The notes beneath the pieces were generated by a model, which did no database searches, was not told the DNA's origin, and saw only the letters and a list, made by a program, of their open reading frames with translations. 64,000 nt of DNA from Ferrovibrio sp046297595 (GTDB taxonomy: Bacteria > Pseudomonadota > Alphaproteobacteria > Ferrovibrionales > Ferrovibrionaceae), in the NCBI RefSeq assembly GCF_046297595.1, contig NZ_JBKBHT010000003.1, positions 558,001 through 622,000 of the forward strand, given 5' to 3'. Shown here in pieces: positions 51,718 to 59,876 of the stretch. The translations under genes were made by a program, and so were the position numbers. How positions within the stretch are numbered: position 1 is the first letter of the stretch; every line of letters begins with the position of its first letter.

Positions 51718-52503
51718 TCACACGCTCCGGATCATACCTCCATCAACCCGCAGCTTGATCCCAGTGATGTAGCTGGCACGCGTGCTGGCAATAAACGCCA
51801 CGGCATCGGCAAATTCCTCGGGCCGGCCATAACGCCCGGCGGGAATGGCGGCCTGAGAAGCTTTGGCGATCTCCTCGCGGCTCATGCCCTGCTTAGCCGC
51901 CGCTGCACCATCGAGCTGGTCAACCCGGTCCGTATGGATGCGGCCAGGCAGCACGAGGTTGACCGTCACGCCCTTTGCCGCGACTTCGGCGGCGAGTGTC
52001 TTCGACCAGCCCAGCACGGCCATGCGCAGGCCATTGGACAGCGCCAGATTCGGGATCGGCTGTTCAATGCCGGAGGATGTGATCGTAATGATGCGGCCCC
52101 AGCCGCGCTCCAGCATGGCTGGCAGCAGGCGGCCGGTCAGATGGAAGACATGCCCTGCCATGGCGGCAAACTGCTGCTGCCACATATCAAGGCCGATCTC
52201 GGCTGCCGCGCCCGGCGGCGGGCCGCCGCTGTTGTTGACCAGGATATCCACGCCGGCATCCTGCAGCAGGCGATCGGCCAATGCACCGACCGACATCCGG
52301 TCGGAGAGATCGAGTTTTTCTGCCGTCAGCCGCGCAGCCACGGGCGCTTGCTCAGCTGCAATCCAGGTTTTGGTATCCTCGATGCTGCGCGCTGCCGCGA
52401 TCACCGTCGCGCCTTCGCGGGCCAGAGCTTTCGCGCAGGCCGCACCGAGCCCGCGGCTGGCGCCAAGTACCAGTGCGCGCTTTCCGTCCAGCCCCAGATC
52501 CAT
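51718..52503 (-). CDS. Divergent SDR-family oxidoreductase without the YxxxK pair
   Basis: A 261-residue short-chain dehydrogenase/reductase-fold protein. The NAD(P) motif GASRGLG (14-20), NNSGG (90-94) and Ser143/144 are present. Aligned from the conserved GWSKTLAAEV helix, however, the catalytic Tyr and Lys positions read Ser156 and Arg160 (SNGLR). It may therefore be a non-reductase SDR, or use another proton donor. Related SDRs with an LSNxxR stretch exist. It is the last gene of the operon starting at the racemase and overlaps the DapA-like gene by one base. Confidence 0.85.
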   Translation of the reverse strand: MDLGLDGKRALVLGASRGLGAACAKALAREGATVIAAARSIEDTKTWIAAEQAPVAARLTAEKLDLSDRMSVGALADRLLQDAGVDILVNNSGGPPPGAAAEIGLDMWQQQFAAMAGHVFHLTGRLLPAMLERGWGRIITITSSGIEQPIPNLALSNGLRMAVLGWSKTLAAEVAAKGVTVNLVLPGRIHTDRVDQLDGAAAAKQGMSREEIAKASQAAIPAGRYGRPEEFADAVAFIASTRASYITGIKLRVDGGMIRSV

Positions 52504-53426
52504 CAGCCGATGTCCCGCAGGCGTTTGGTCTGGCGCGCGATAATCTTTTCGGTTTCGGCGATATCCAGCGGGGAAAGCTTAGGCCCCGGCTTGCGCAACG
52601 CGGCCGAGGCGATCACGCCGCGCTTCTGCAGAACGTATTTGCGTATGGCAAGGCCCGGACCCGGTTGCTGTTCGTAGCGCGCCAGCGGCAAGTAGGCATC
52701 GAAGATATCGCGAGCACGATCCGGCTTGCCCTGCTGATAGGCCGCAACAACATCCACCATCATCTCGGGATAGGCGAAGCCGGTCATGGCGCCGTCGGCA
52801 CCGCGCTCCATCTCTTCGGGCAGAAAGACGCCGCCATTGCCGACCAGAATGCTGACCCGGCGCAGATCGGACATGGCGCGCAGCGCGCTGAGTTTGGCTA
52901 AACCCGGCCAGTCTTCATGCTTCAGCATCACGCAGGACGGCAGACCCTTGATGATGCGGGCGATCACGCCGGCCGTCATGTGTACGTTTGTGGATTGGGG
53001 AAAGTCCTGCAGCACGAAAGGAACGTCGGAACCGATCGCCTCGACCGCGTTTTCATAATAGGTAACAATCTGGTCGTCGGTTTTCAGTGTGCCGGGTGGG
53101 GCAATCATGACGCCGGCGGCGCCGTCATCCATCACTGCCCTGGTCAGTTCGGCCATCGAAGCGAAGCCGGGGCTGGAGGCGCCAACCACCACCGGCACCC
53201 TGCCATTTAGCCGCTTCAGCACGCGCTGAACGAAGCTGCGCGATTCCGCCATGGTGAGCTTCGGCGCCTCACCCATCATACCGAGCAGTGTGAACCCCGT
53301 GACGCCCTTTTCGATGTAGAAGTCGACCATGCGGTCGGTGCTTTCCAGGTCAAGCACGCCCGCATCGGTGAACGGCGTGACCGAGATTATGAAGACGCCC
53401 TTGGCGGTTTCGTCGAGTTTGGCCAT
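52503..53426 (-). CDS. DapA/NanA-superfamily aldolase-like protein
   Basis: A 307-residue TIM-barrel protein of the dihydrodipicolinate synthase/N-acetylneuraminate lyase superfamily. The Schiff-base Lys169 is in CVMLKHEDWPG, and GMMGE (50-54) matches the GTTGE loop. The usual Tyr of YNxPxRT is replaced: the segment reads LQDFPQST, with Gln140 at or near that place. It therefore binds a keto acid through the lysine but probably has altered chemistry and is not the lysine-pathway DapA. It lies between the SDR and FAD oxidase genes, so a catabolic aldolase or hydrolase role is likely. Substrate unknown. Confidence 0.85.
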   Translation of the reverse strand: MAKLDETAKGVFIISVTPFTDAGVLDLESTDRMVDFYIEKGVTGFTLLGMMGEAPKLTMAESRSFVQRVLKRLNGRVPVVVGASSPGFASMAELTRAVMDDGAAGVMIAPPGTLKTDDQIVTYYENAVEAIGSDVPFVLQDFPQSTNVHMTAGVIARIIKGLPSCVMLKHEDWPGLAKLSALRAMSDLRRVSILVGNGGVFLPEEMERGADGAMTGFAYPEMMVDVVAAYQQGKPDRARDIFDAYLPLARYEQQPGPGLAIRKYVLQKRGVIASAALRKPGPKLSPLDIAETEKIIARQTKRLRDIG

Positions 53427-53451
53427 TTGGAGAACCTCTTGTGGCGAGACG

Positions 53452-54864
53452 TCAGGATTGGAGGAGTTTGCCCGGATTCAGGATGTTGCCCGGATCAAAC
53501 AGGCGCTTGAGATCAAGCATCATTTGCAGTGCAACGCCGGACTTGTAGCGCGGCAGCTCGTCGCGCCGGAGCTGGCCCACACCGTGTTCGGCACTGATGC
53601 TGCCACGATAGCGATGCACCAGATCGTGCACCAGGGCATTCAGCGATCCGGTCAACGCATAGAAGGCCTCGTCGTCCATATGCGGCGCTCGCTGCAGGTT
53701 ATAATGCAGGTTGCCGTCGCCGAGATGACCGAAGACCAGGAAGTTGAGGCCGGGACAGGCGGCTTCCACGACACGCTCACATTCATCCATGAACGCGGCA
53801 AGCTGGCCAATGGGCAGTGCAATGTCATGTTTGATCGTTTTGCCAGCGCGCACCTGCGCTTCCGAAATGCCTTCGCGGATGCGCCACAAAGCCTTTGCCT
53901 GCTCGCCGCTCTGGGCGATGACGGCATCTGTTGCCTCGCCGGCTTCGATAGCTGCTGCCAGCAGGTCTTCCAGCAGTGCGGGCAAGTCGGTGCCTGCATC
54001 GGTATCGCTCAGTTCGGCCAGAACAATCGCCGGCGGGACAGCGGCGAAAGGCAGGCTGGCGCCAGCTACCTGCTTGAGCACCAGATCGACGCAGTTGCGC
54101 GTCATGAACTCGAAGGCCGTCAGACGGTCGCCGACCCGGCCCCGCAGCCGGGTGAACAGCGCCAGCGCCGCATCGCGATCCGGCAGAGCCATCATCGCCG
54201 TGGCCTGCGCGACCGGCGCAGCATGCAACTTGAGCACGGCCGCCGTGATCACGCCGAGCGTGCCCTCCGAACCGATAAAGAGATCGCGCAGGTCATAACC
54301 GGTATTGTCCTTGCGCAGGGCCTGCAGGCCATCCCAGATGCGGCCGTCGGCAAGCACGACCTCCAGCCCAAGCGCCAGCTCCCGCGCATTACCATAGCGC
54401 AGCACGGCGACGCCGCCGGCATTGGTGGCAAGATTGCCGCCGATGGTGCAACTGCCTTCGGCACCCAGGCTTAAAGGGAAAAACCGGCCGGCATCATTGG
54501 CGGCCATCTGCACTGCAGCCAGGATGCAGCCGGCATCCACCGTGATCGTGTTGCCGACCGGATCGAGGTCGCGGATCTTGTTCATCCGCGTCAGGCTAAG
54601 GATCACCTGTCTGCCGCTGTCGTCCGGCGTCGCGCCGCCGGCCATGCCGGTATTGCCGCCCTGGGGAATGACAGCGACGCCGGCCTCGTTACAGCAACGC
54701 AGCACAGCAGCCACTTCCGCCGTGCTGCCCGGCCGCACCACCGCAAGAGCCCGGCCGTGGTATTTCTTCATCCAGTCGACCACATAGGCCCGCTGATCGT
54801 CAGGCGCGGTCAGTACATGGCCGGCGCCGACAATGGCGCACAGCTGATCGAGAGTCGCGTTCAT
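53452..54864 (-). CDS. FAD-linked 2-hydroxyacid dehydrogenase (GlcD/D-lactate dehydrogenase-like)
   Basis: A 470-residue flavoprotein of the PCMH/VAO type. The FAD-binding loop is PQGGNTGMAGGA (67-78), followed by GAEGSCTIGGNLATNAGG and GSEGTLGVIT. The C-terminal domain has VFGHLGDGNLHYN with metal/substrate His and SISAEHGVGQLRRDEL. The family oxidises D-2-hydroxy acids (D-lactate, D-2-hydroxyglutarate) to 2-oxo acids. The ATG at 54862-54864 overlaps the flavin reductase stop by four bases. In this operon it could yield a 2-oxo acid for the DapA-like enzyme (inference). Confidence 0.9.
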   Translation of the reverse strand: MNATLDQLCAIVGAGHVLTAPDDQRAYVVDWMKKYHGRALAVVRPGSTAEVAAVLRCCNEAGVAVIPQGGNTGMAGGATPDDSGRQVILSLTRMNKIRDLDPVGNTITVDAGCILAAVQMAANDAGRFFPLSLGAEGSCTIGGNLATNAGGVAVLRYGNARELALGLEVVLADGRIWDGLQALRKDNTGYDLRDLFIGSEGTLGVITAAVLKLHAAPVAQATAMMALPDRDAALALFTRLRGRVGDRLTAFEFMTRNCVDLVLKQVAGASLPFAAVPPAIVLAELSDTDAGTDLPALLEDLLAAAIEAGEATDAVIAQSGEQAKALWRIREGISEAQVRAGKTIKHDIALPIGQLAAFMDECERVVEAACPGLNFLVFGHLGDGNLHYNLQRAPHMDDEAFYALTGSLNALVHDLVHRYRGSISAEHGVGQLRRDELPRYKSGVALQMMLDLKRLFDPGNILNPGKLLQS

Positions 54865-55514
54865 TTGTCCCCGACCTGTCTTTTCCTGGCCTGCCATTCA
54901 GCGGGCGTCATGCGCGCCACCTCAAAGCGATCGCGCGTGCGGGTATACCAGCCTCCTCCATGCATGCGGCCGATCAGGTCGAGTGCATCTGGATCGACAT
55001 GCAGCTTGTCGTCGATGGCGCTGTCGGCCACATGCAGGTGAACGATCTCGCCTGTCACCAGGCTTCGGTTGAAGGGCAGCGACACAGTGCTAAACAGGCG
55101 GCATTCAAAGCTGACCGGTGACTCCGCGATGCCCGGTACAGCCACCTGTTTCGAGGGTCGGGGCGTGAAACCCGCCTGATCGAATTCGCTAACGCCGGCG
55201 GGAAAATCGATGGCGCAGGCCACCATGGGAAGCGCCATGGCGTAACTGACGAGGTTAACCACAAATTCGCCGCGCGCAATGATGTTTCGTGCAGTGTCCT
55301 TGTGCGACTGCCCGTCGGCACGCTTGTTACCCTCGATACCGACCACCAGCAGAGGCGGAGCATTACTGAAAACATTGAAGAAACTGAACGGCGCGGCATT
55401 CAGGCCGCCATCTTCATTCAGCGTCGAGACCAGCGCGATAGGCCGCGGCATCACCGTGCTGACCAGCAGCTTGTAGATGCGGTCGGGCGAAAGTTCCAAA
55501 GCGGCGATGTCCAT
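54861..55514 (-). CDS. Flavin reductase-like FMN-binding protein
   Basis: A 217-residue split-barrel flavin-binding protein of the DIM6/NTAB (flavin reductase-like) family. It begins DRIYKLLVSTVMPRPIALVST and contains AAPFSFFNVFSNAPPLLVV, TARNIIARGEFVVNLVS and FECRLFSTVSLPF. Such proteins either supply reduced FMN to a partner monooxygenase or act as FMN-dependent oxidoreductases. No monooxygenase gene is present in the window. It overlaps the FAD oxidase gene by four bases and follows the racemase by five. Confidence 0.88.
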   Translation of the reverse strand: MDIAALELSPDRIYKLLVSTVMPRPIALVSTLNEDGGLNAAPFSFFNVFSNAPPLLVVGIEGNKRADGQSHKDTARNIIARGEFVVNLVSYAMALPMVACAIDFPAGVSEFDQAGFTPRPSKQVAVPGIAESPVSFECRLFSTVSLPFNRSLVTGEIVHLHVADSAIDDKLHVDPDALDLIGRMHGGGWYTRTRDRFEVARMTPAEWQARKRQVGDK

Positions 55515-55519
55515 CGCGA

Positions 55520-56179
55520 CTACCAGCCCAGACGAACACTCCCGAGCGCCATGGTGGCCGCTGCCTGGGTCGGCTCGATCACCGGGATGCCCAGCGCATC
55601 CTGCAACGGATCGCGGAATACAGCCATGCCGGCGCAGCCCATAACGATGGTATGGGCCTGGCGCTCATCACGCAGATACTTGCCGGTCTCGATCATGCGT
55701 TTCAGCGTGCGCTCGCGGTCGGCCAGTTCGGCAACCGTCAGTCCAATGGCCCGCTCACCGGCCAGCCGATCAGTAATGCCCATGCCGCCCCAGAGCCGCA
55801 GATGCCGGGGAATCGATGCATCGAGGATGGCGATGACGCCGAAACTGTATCCCATGGTCAGCGCGGTGAGTACGCCGCATTCGGCGATACCGAGCACCGG
55901 GCGATTCACAGCCTCGCGCACCACATGCAGACCCGGATCGCTGAAGCAGGCGATGACGAAGGCACTGGCTTCCGCTTCCATTGATTTTGCCAGTCGCGCC
56001 AGCGGCAGCGTCACGCTTTCCACGTCGTGCTGGGTTTGAACGCCCGGCGGGCCTTCTTTCAGCGTCAGGGCACGGATCGCGGGACCGCCGGCCATGCGCA
56101 GGGGCTCCAGCGCGGCATCGATGCCTGCCGTAACGGCTTCATTCGAATTCGGATTGATCACAACGATTGTAGGCGTCAT
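55520..56179 (-). CDS. Asp/Glu/hydantoin racemase family enzyme
   Basis: A 219-residue protein beginning with the family motif TIVVINPNSNEAVTAGID. The two catalytic cysteines are Cys78 in VIACFSDPG and Cys182 in IVMGCAGMA. The hydantoin racemase role fits the adjacent hydantoinase and carbamoylase genes: it would racemise 5-substituted hydantoins so that both enantiomers are used. Allantoin racemase and maleate isomerase-like activities belong to the same superfamily and are possible. The ATG at 56177-56179 has CTGGAGA upstream. It heads the leftward operon and is divergent from lysR. Confidence 0.9.
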   Translation of the reverse strand: MTPTIVVINPNSNEAVTAGIDAALEPLRMAGGPAIRALTLKEGPPGVQTQHDVESVTLPLARLAKSMEAEASAFVIACFSDPGLHVVREAVNRPVLGIAECGVLTALTMGYSFGVIAILDASIPRHLRLWGGMGITDRLAGERAIGLTVAELADRERTLKRMIETGKYLRDERQAHTIVMGCAGMAVFRDPLQDALGIPVIEPTQAAATMALGSVRLGW

Positions 56180-56260
56180 GGCGCGATCTCCAGAAGTCGC
56201 CGCCAGTCTATGCGAGTCCGCGCACGCTGTGAGTGGCATGCTCCTTGCTTATTTGTCTTG

Positions 56261-56285
56261 CGCCCTTAACGCGATGTTATGGGAT
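56261..56285. promoter_or_regulatory. LysR-type operator, racemase-lysR divergent region
   Basis: CGCCCTTAAC (56261-56270), 5 bp, then GTTATGGG (56276-56283) form an imperfect palindrome. It matches the perfect palindrome at 57296-57320 at 18 of 25 positions in the same register. The TTAAC...GTTAT core fits the T-N11-A pattern of LysR-type sites. It lies between the racemase start (56179) and the LysR start (56343). Confidence 0.65.
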
Positions 56286-56342
56286 GGCCGCTTTTCGGTG
56301 CATCATGCGATGATCATAAGAAACGGCACATGGGAGGTCCGC

Positions 56343-57278
56343 ATGTCCTTGAATCTCAGACAAATCGAAGTTTTCCGCGCCGTCATGAGCACTGGCTCGA
56401 TCAGCGGCGCCTCAAAGGTGCTACATGTTTCGCAACCCGCCGTCAGCCGGCTGCTGTCCTATACCGAAACACGGGTGGGATTTCCGCTGTTCGAGCGTAT
56501 CAAGGGCCGGCTTTATGCAACCCCAGAGGCGAAACGTCTGTTCCGCGAGGTGGATCATGTCTACCTCGGCGTGCAGCGCGTGAACGAAGTTGCGCATTCG
56601 CTGGCTGAACGGCGCCAGGGTGTGCTGCATGTGGTGTCGAGCCCAAGTATCGGCCATGTGCTGATTCCTCAGGCAATCGCCCGCCTCTGCGAGCGGTACA
56701 CCGATGCCAGGGTTACCTTCAATTTCCTCAATTACGCGCCGCTACAGGATCGCCTGCTGAACCACCAGGCCGACATCGGCGTGATCAGCACGCCCATCGA
56801 TCACCCGAATCTGGAGACCAAGCCGCTAGGGCAGAGCCCGGTCTGCTGCGTCTGCCCGGAGGACCATCCGTTGACGCGGAAAACCATGCTGACTTTGGCC
56901 GATCTGGCCGATTATCCGCTGATCGCCTATGACCGTGACACGCCCTATGGCCGCATGGTGGCGCAGATGTTCGAGCGCGCCGGCCTGCCGCTCAAAACCA
57001 CCATCGAGGTCGGCTCGCCGCAGAGCGCCTGCGCCCTGGTGCAGGCCGGGGCCGGGGTGGCGCTGATTGACGAATTCTCGCTGCTCAACTGGCCGAATGG
57101 CCATCTGGTGTCGCGTCCCGTCATGGATGCACCGGTGATGATGGCGAACCTGGCCTTCCTGCGCTTCGAACCAATGTCGCAGCTGGCCCAATCCTTTGTG
57201 AAAATTCTCCGCAAGCTCATGGCCGCCAACGGATTTTCCCTGCAGGAAGAAATGCGCGAAGGGGCCCTGCGGCACTGA
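56343..57278 (+). CDS. LysR-type regulator of the hydantoin locus
   Basis: A 311-residue LysR-type regulator. The N-terminal winged helix shows LRQIEVFRAVMSTGSISGAS and VSQPAVSRLLSYTE. The C-terminal effector domain contains VVSSPSIGHVLIPQAIARL and a late VQAGAGVALIDEFSL. It resembles regulators of amino-acid or opine catabolism, such as OccR/NocR. GGGAGG precedes the ATG at 56343; the longer open frame runs back through the operator. It is divergent from the racemase operon and followed by hydantoinase, with a matching palindrome at each side. The inducer may be a hydantoin or carbamoyl amino acid (inference). Confidence 0.92.
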   Translation: MSLNLRQIEVFRAVMSTGSISGASKVLHVSQPAVSRLLSYTETRVGFPLFERIKGRLYATPEAKRLFREVDHVYLGVQRVNEVAHSLAERRQGVLHVVSSPSIGHVLIPQAIARLCERYTDARVTFNFLNYAPLQDRLLNHQADIGVISTPIDHPNLETKPLGQSPVCCVCPEDHPLTRKTMLTLADLADYPLIAYDRDTPYGRMVAQMFERAGLPLKTTIEVGSPQSACALVQAGAGVALIDEFSLLNWPNGHLVSRPVMDAPVMMANLAFLRFEPMSQLAQSFVKILRKLMAANGFSLQEEMREGALRH

Positions 57279-57295
57279 TCATGCCGACATCGTCG

Positions 57296-57320
57296 CGCCC
57301 TTAACATCGTGTTAAGGGCG
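57296..57320. promoter_or_regulatory. Perfect 25-bp palindrome upstream of the hydantoinase gene
   Basis: Arms CGCCCTTAACA (57296-57306) and TGTTAAGGGCG (57310-57320) are perfectly complementary around TCG. The same half-site occurs at 56261. The spacing TTAAC-N5-GTTAA fits a LysR T-N11-A box. It lies 18 bases after lysR and 88 bases before the hydantoinase ATG. No T-run follows, so I favour an operator over a terminator. Confidence 0.7.
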
Positions 57321-57408
57321 GATGACAAACCGGCATGCGACATTCTGGTGCTGCATTGCGAGAATTTCGTTGAAGCACTGTGTCTGACCAGCATCCGAGT
57401 GGACCGCA

Positions 57409-58878
57409 ATGAGCGATTTTGATCTGGTGGTGCGCAATGGCCGCATCGCCACAGCGAGCGATGTATTCGAGTCCGATATCGCGGTCCGCGACGGTGTGAT
57501 TGTTGCCATCGGCCAGGGCTGCGGCCCGGGGAAACGCGAAATCGATGCCGCCGGCCGCTGGGTTCTGCCCGGCGGCATAGACAGCCACTGCCATGTCGAA
57601 CAGCTGTCCGGCATGGGCGTGATGTGCGCCGACGATTTCTATTCCGCCACGGTTTCGGCCGCCTTTGGCGGCACCACCACTATCATTCCCTTCGCGGCAC
57701 AGCATCGCGACATGCAGATTCCGTCCGTGGTGGCGGATTACAGTAAACGTGCCGCCGAGAAGGCCGTGATCGACTATGGCTTCCACCTGATTCTCGCCAA
57801 CCCGGACGATACCGCCTTGCAGACCGATCTGCCCAAGGCGATCCGCGACGGCATCACCTCGCTCAAGGTCTATATGACCTATGACAAGCTGAAGCTGGAC
57901 GACCACCAGTTGCTGGATGTGCTCAGCGTGGCAGCCCGCGAGCAGGCGCTGGTAATGGTGCACGCGGAAAACCACGACATGATCCGCTGGCTGGCGCACC
58001 GCCTGCTGGAACAGGGCCATACCGCGCCGAAATACCACGCTGTGGCGCATGATCCGATCGCCGAGAGCGAGGCAACCAACCGCGCCATCGCCCTGTCGCG
58101 CCTGTTGGGCGTGCCGCTGCTGATCGTGCATGTGTCGGGGCAGGAAGCGATCCACACGATCCGCCGCGCCAAACAGCGCGGCGCCGCCGTCTATGCCGAA
58201 ACCTGCCCGCAATACCTGTTCCTGACCCAGGACGACCTGGATCGCGAAGGATTGCAGGGCGCAATGTTCTGTTGCTCACCACCACCGCGCGACAAGGAAT
58301 CGCAGGAAGCGGTCTGGGCTGGTATGAAGGATGGTACGCTTTATACCTACTCCTCCGACCATGCGCCCTACCGCTTCGATAAAAGCGGCAAGCTGCCCAA
58401 GGGTGACGCCACGACCTTTAAGGAAATGGCCAATGGCGTGCCAGGCCTGGAGCTGCGCCTGCCGCTGCTGTTCTCCGAGGGCGTGATGGCTGGCCGCATC
58501 AGCATTCAGGAATTCGTGGCGCTGACTGCAACCAACCACGCGCAGATGTATGGTTTGGGCGGACGCAAGGGCACGATTGCCGTTGGCGCCGATGCAGATC
58601 TCGGAATCTGGAATGACAGGCGTGAAGTCACCGTCACGGCATCGATGCTACACGACAATGTCGGCTACACGCCCTATGAAGGTCGCAAGCTGAAGGGCTG
58701 GCCCGAGATCGTGATCAATCGCGGCCGTGTCGTGGTCGAGAACAATGAGCTCAAGGTCGGACGCGGCTCGGGCCAGTTCCTGAAACGGAAGGCATCCGAC
58801 ATGCTGGCCAACCCCACCGGCATTTCGGCCGCCTTGGCGCGCCAGATGCTGCGCAATCTGGTCGGCATGGGGAGCTGA
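57409..58878 (+). CDS. hydA: D-hydantoinase / dihydropyrimidinase
   Basis: A 489-residue amidohydrolase with the binuclear zinc set: His60 and His62 in GGIDSHCHVEQ, carboxylated Lys153 in SLKVYMTYDK, His185 in MVHAENHD, His241 in IVHVSGQEA and Asp317 in YSSDHAPYRF. It opens the ring of 5-substituted hydantoins or dihydropyrimidines to N-carbamoyl amino acids. Length and the SSDHAPYRF block are normal for the family. A carbamoylase follows two bases after the stop, and a racemase and LysR regulator are adjacent. This favours hydantoin use rather than pyrimidine degradation. Confidence 0.95.
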   Translation: MSDFDLVVRNGRIATASDVFESDIAVRDGVIVAIGQGCGPGKREIDAAGRWVLPGGIDSHCHVEQLSGMGVMCADDFYSATVSAAFGGTTTIIPFAAQHRDMQIPSVVADYSKRAAEKAVIDYGFHLILANPDDTALQTDLPKAIRDGITSLKVYMTYDKLKLDDHQLLDVLSVAAREQALVMVHAENHDMIRWLAHRLLEQGHTAPKYHAVAHDPIAESEATNRAIALSRLLGVPLLIVHVSGQEAIHTIRRAKQRGAAVYAETCPQYLFLTQDDLDREGLQGAMFCCSPPPRDKESQEAVWAGMKDGTLYTYSSDHAPYRFDKSGKLPKGDATTFKEMANGVPGLELRLPLLFSEGVMAGRISIQEFVALTATNHAQMYGLGGRKGTIAVGADADLGIWNDRREVTVTASMLHDNVGYTPYEGRKLKGWPEIVINRGRVVVENNELKVGRGSGQFLKRKASDMLANPTGISAALARQMLRNLVGMGS

Positions 58879-58880
58879 GG

Positions 58881-59831
58881 ATGAGCACGCTCAAACGCCC
58901 CTACGGCATTGCCGTTGCCCAGCTTGGGCCCATTAACCTCGCCGACTCTCGCGCCGCTGTGGTCAAGCGACTGATCGAACTGCTGCGTGAGGCCAAAAGC
59001 CGTGGCGCGAAATTCGTGGTCTTTCCGGAACTCGCCCTCACTACATTCTTCCCCCGTTACTGGATGACCGAGGAAGAAGCCGTCGACCGTTTCTTCGAGC
59101 GCAGCATGCCCGGGCCGGAGACGAAGCCGCTATTCGATCTCGCCGCCGAATTCAAGATCGGCTTCTATCTCGGCTATGCCGAGCTGACGCCGGACGGGCG
59201 GCGCTTCAACACGGCGATCCTGGCCGACGAGAACGCGAAGATTGTCGGCCGGTATCGCAAGATCCATCTGCCTGGTCATTCGCATCATATTGAAACCGCA
59301 CCCTTTCAGCACCTGGAGAAAAAATACTTCGAGGTTGGCAATGAAGGCTTCAAGGTTTGGGAAGCGTTGGGCACGCATATCGGCATGTGCATCTGCAACG
59401 ATCGCCGCTGGGCCGAAACCTACCGCGTGATGGGATTGCAGAGCGCCGAGATCGTGGCGCTGGGTTACAATACGCCGAGCCTGAACATCCACTGGAACGA
59501 GCCGACGCATCTGCGCATGTTCCATCATCTGCTCTCCCTGCAGGGCAATGCCTATCAGAACGGAATCTGGGTGGCGGCGGCGGCGAAATGCGGAAAGGAA
59601 GATGGGTTTCACATGATTGGCGGCTCGGCCATCGTGGCGCCGACCGGCGAAATCACCGCTCAGGCACAGAGCGAGGAAGACGAACTGATCTTCACCAATG
59701 CCGACCTGGCCCTGGGCGAGACCTTCCGCGAACATGTCTTCAACTTCGCCAAGCATCGTCGCCCTGAACACTACCGGCTTATCGTCGATCGCACTGGCGC
59801 CGGAGCGCCGCTCGGCACGCCGCCGGACTGA
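58881..59831 (+). CDS. N-carbamoyl-D-amino acid hydrolase
   Basis: A 316-residue nitrilase-superfamily amidase with the Glu-Lys-Cys triad: Glu50 in VVFPELALTTFFP, Lys127 in GRYRKIHLPGH and Cys172 in MCICNDRRWAET. GYNTPSLN, HHLLSLQGNAYQNG and REHVFNFAKHRRPEHY follow Agrobacterium D-carbamoylase closely. It releases ammonia and CO2 from N-carbamoyl-D-amino acids, giving free D-amino acids. It is translationally close to hydantoinase (two-base gap), so the pair perform consecutive steps. Confidence 0.95.
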   Translation: MSTLKRPYGIAVAQLGPINLADSRAAVVKRLIELLREAKSRGAKFVVFPELALTTFFPRYWMTEEEAVDRFFERSMPGPETKPLFDLAAEFKIGFYLGYAELTPDGRRFNTAILADENAKIVGRYRKIHLPGHSHHIETAPFQHLEKKYFEVGNEGFKVWEALGTHIGMCICNDRRWAETYRVMGLQSAEIVALGYNTPSLNIHWNEPTHLRMFHHLLSLQGNAYQNGIWVAAAAKCGKEDGFHMIGGSAIVAPTGEITAQAQSEEDELIFTNADLALGETFREHVFNFAKHRRPEHYRLIVDRTGAGAPLGTPPD

Positions 59832-59876
59832 TCTGCCATTCCGATTTAATCCATCGATCCAACAGAGGGGGTAATC

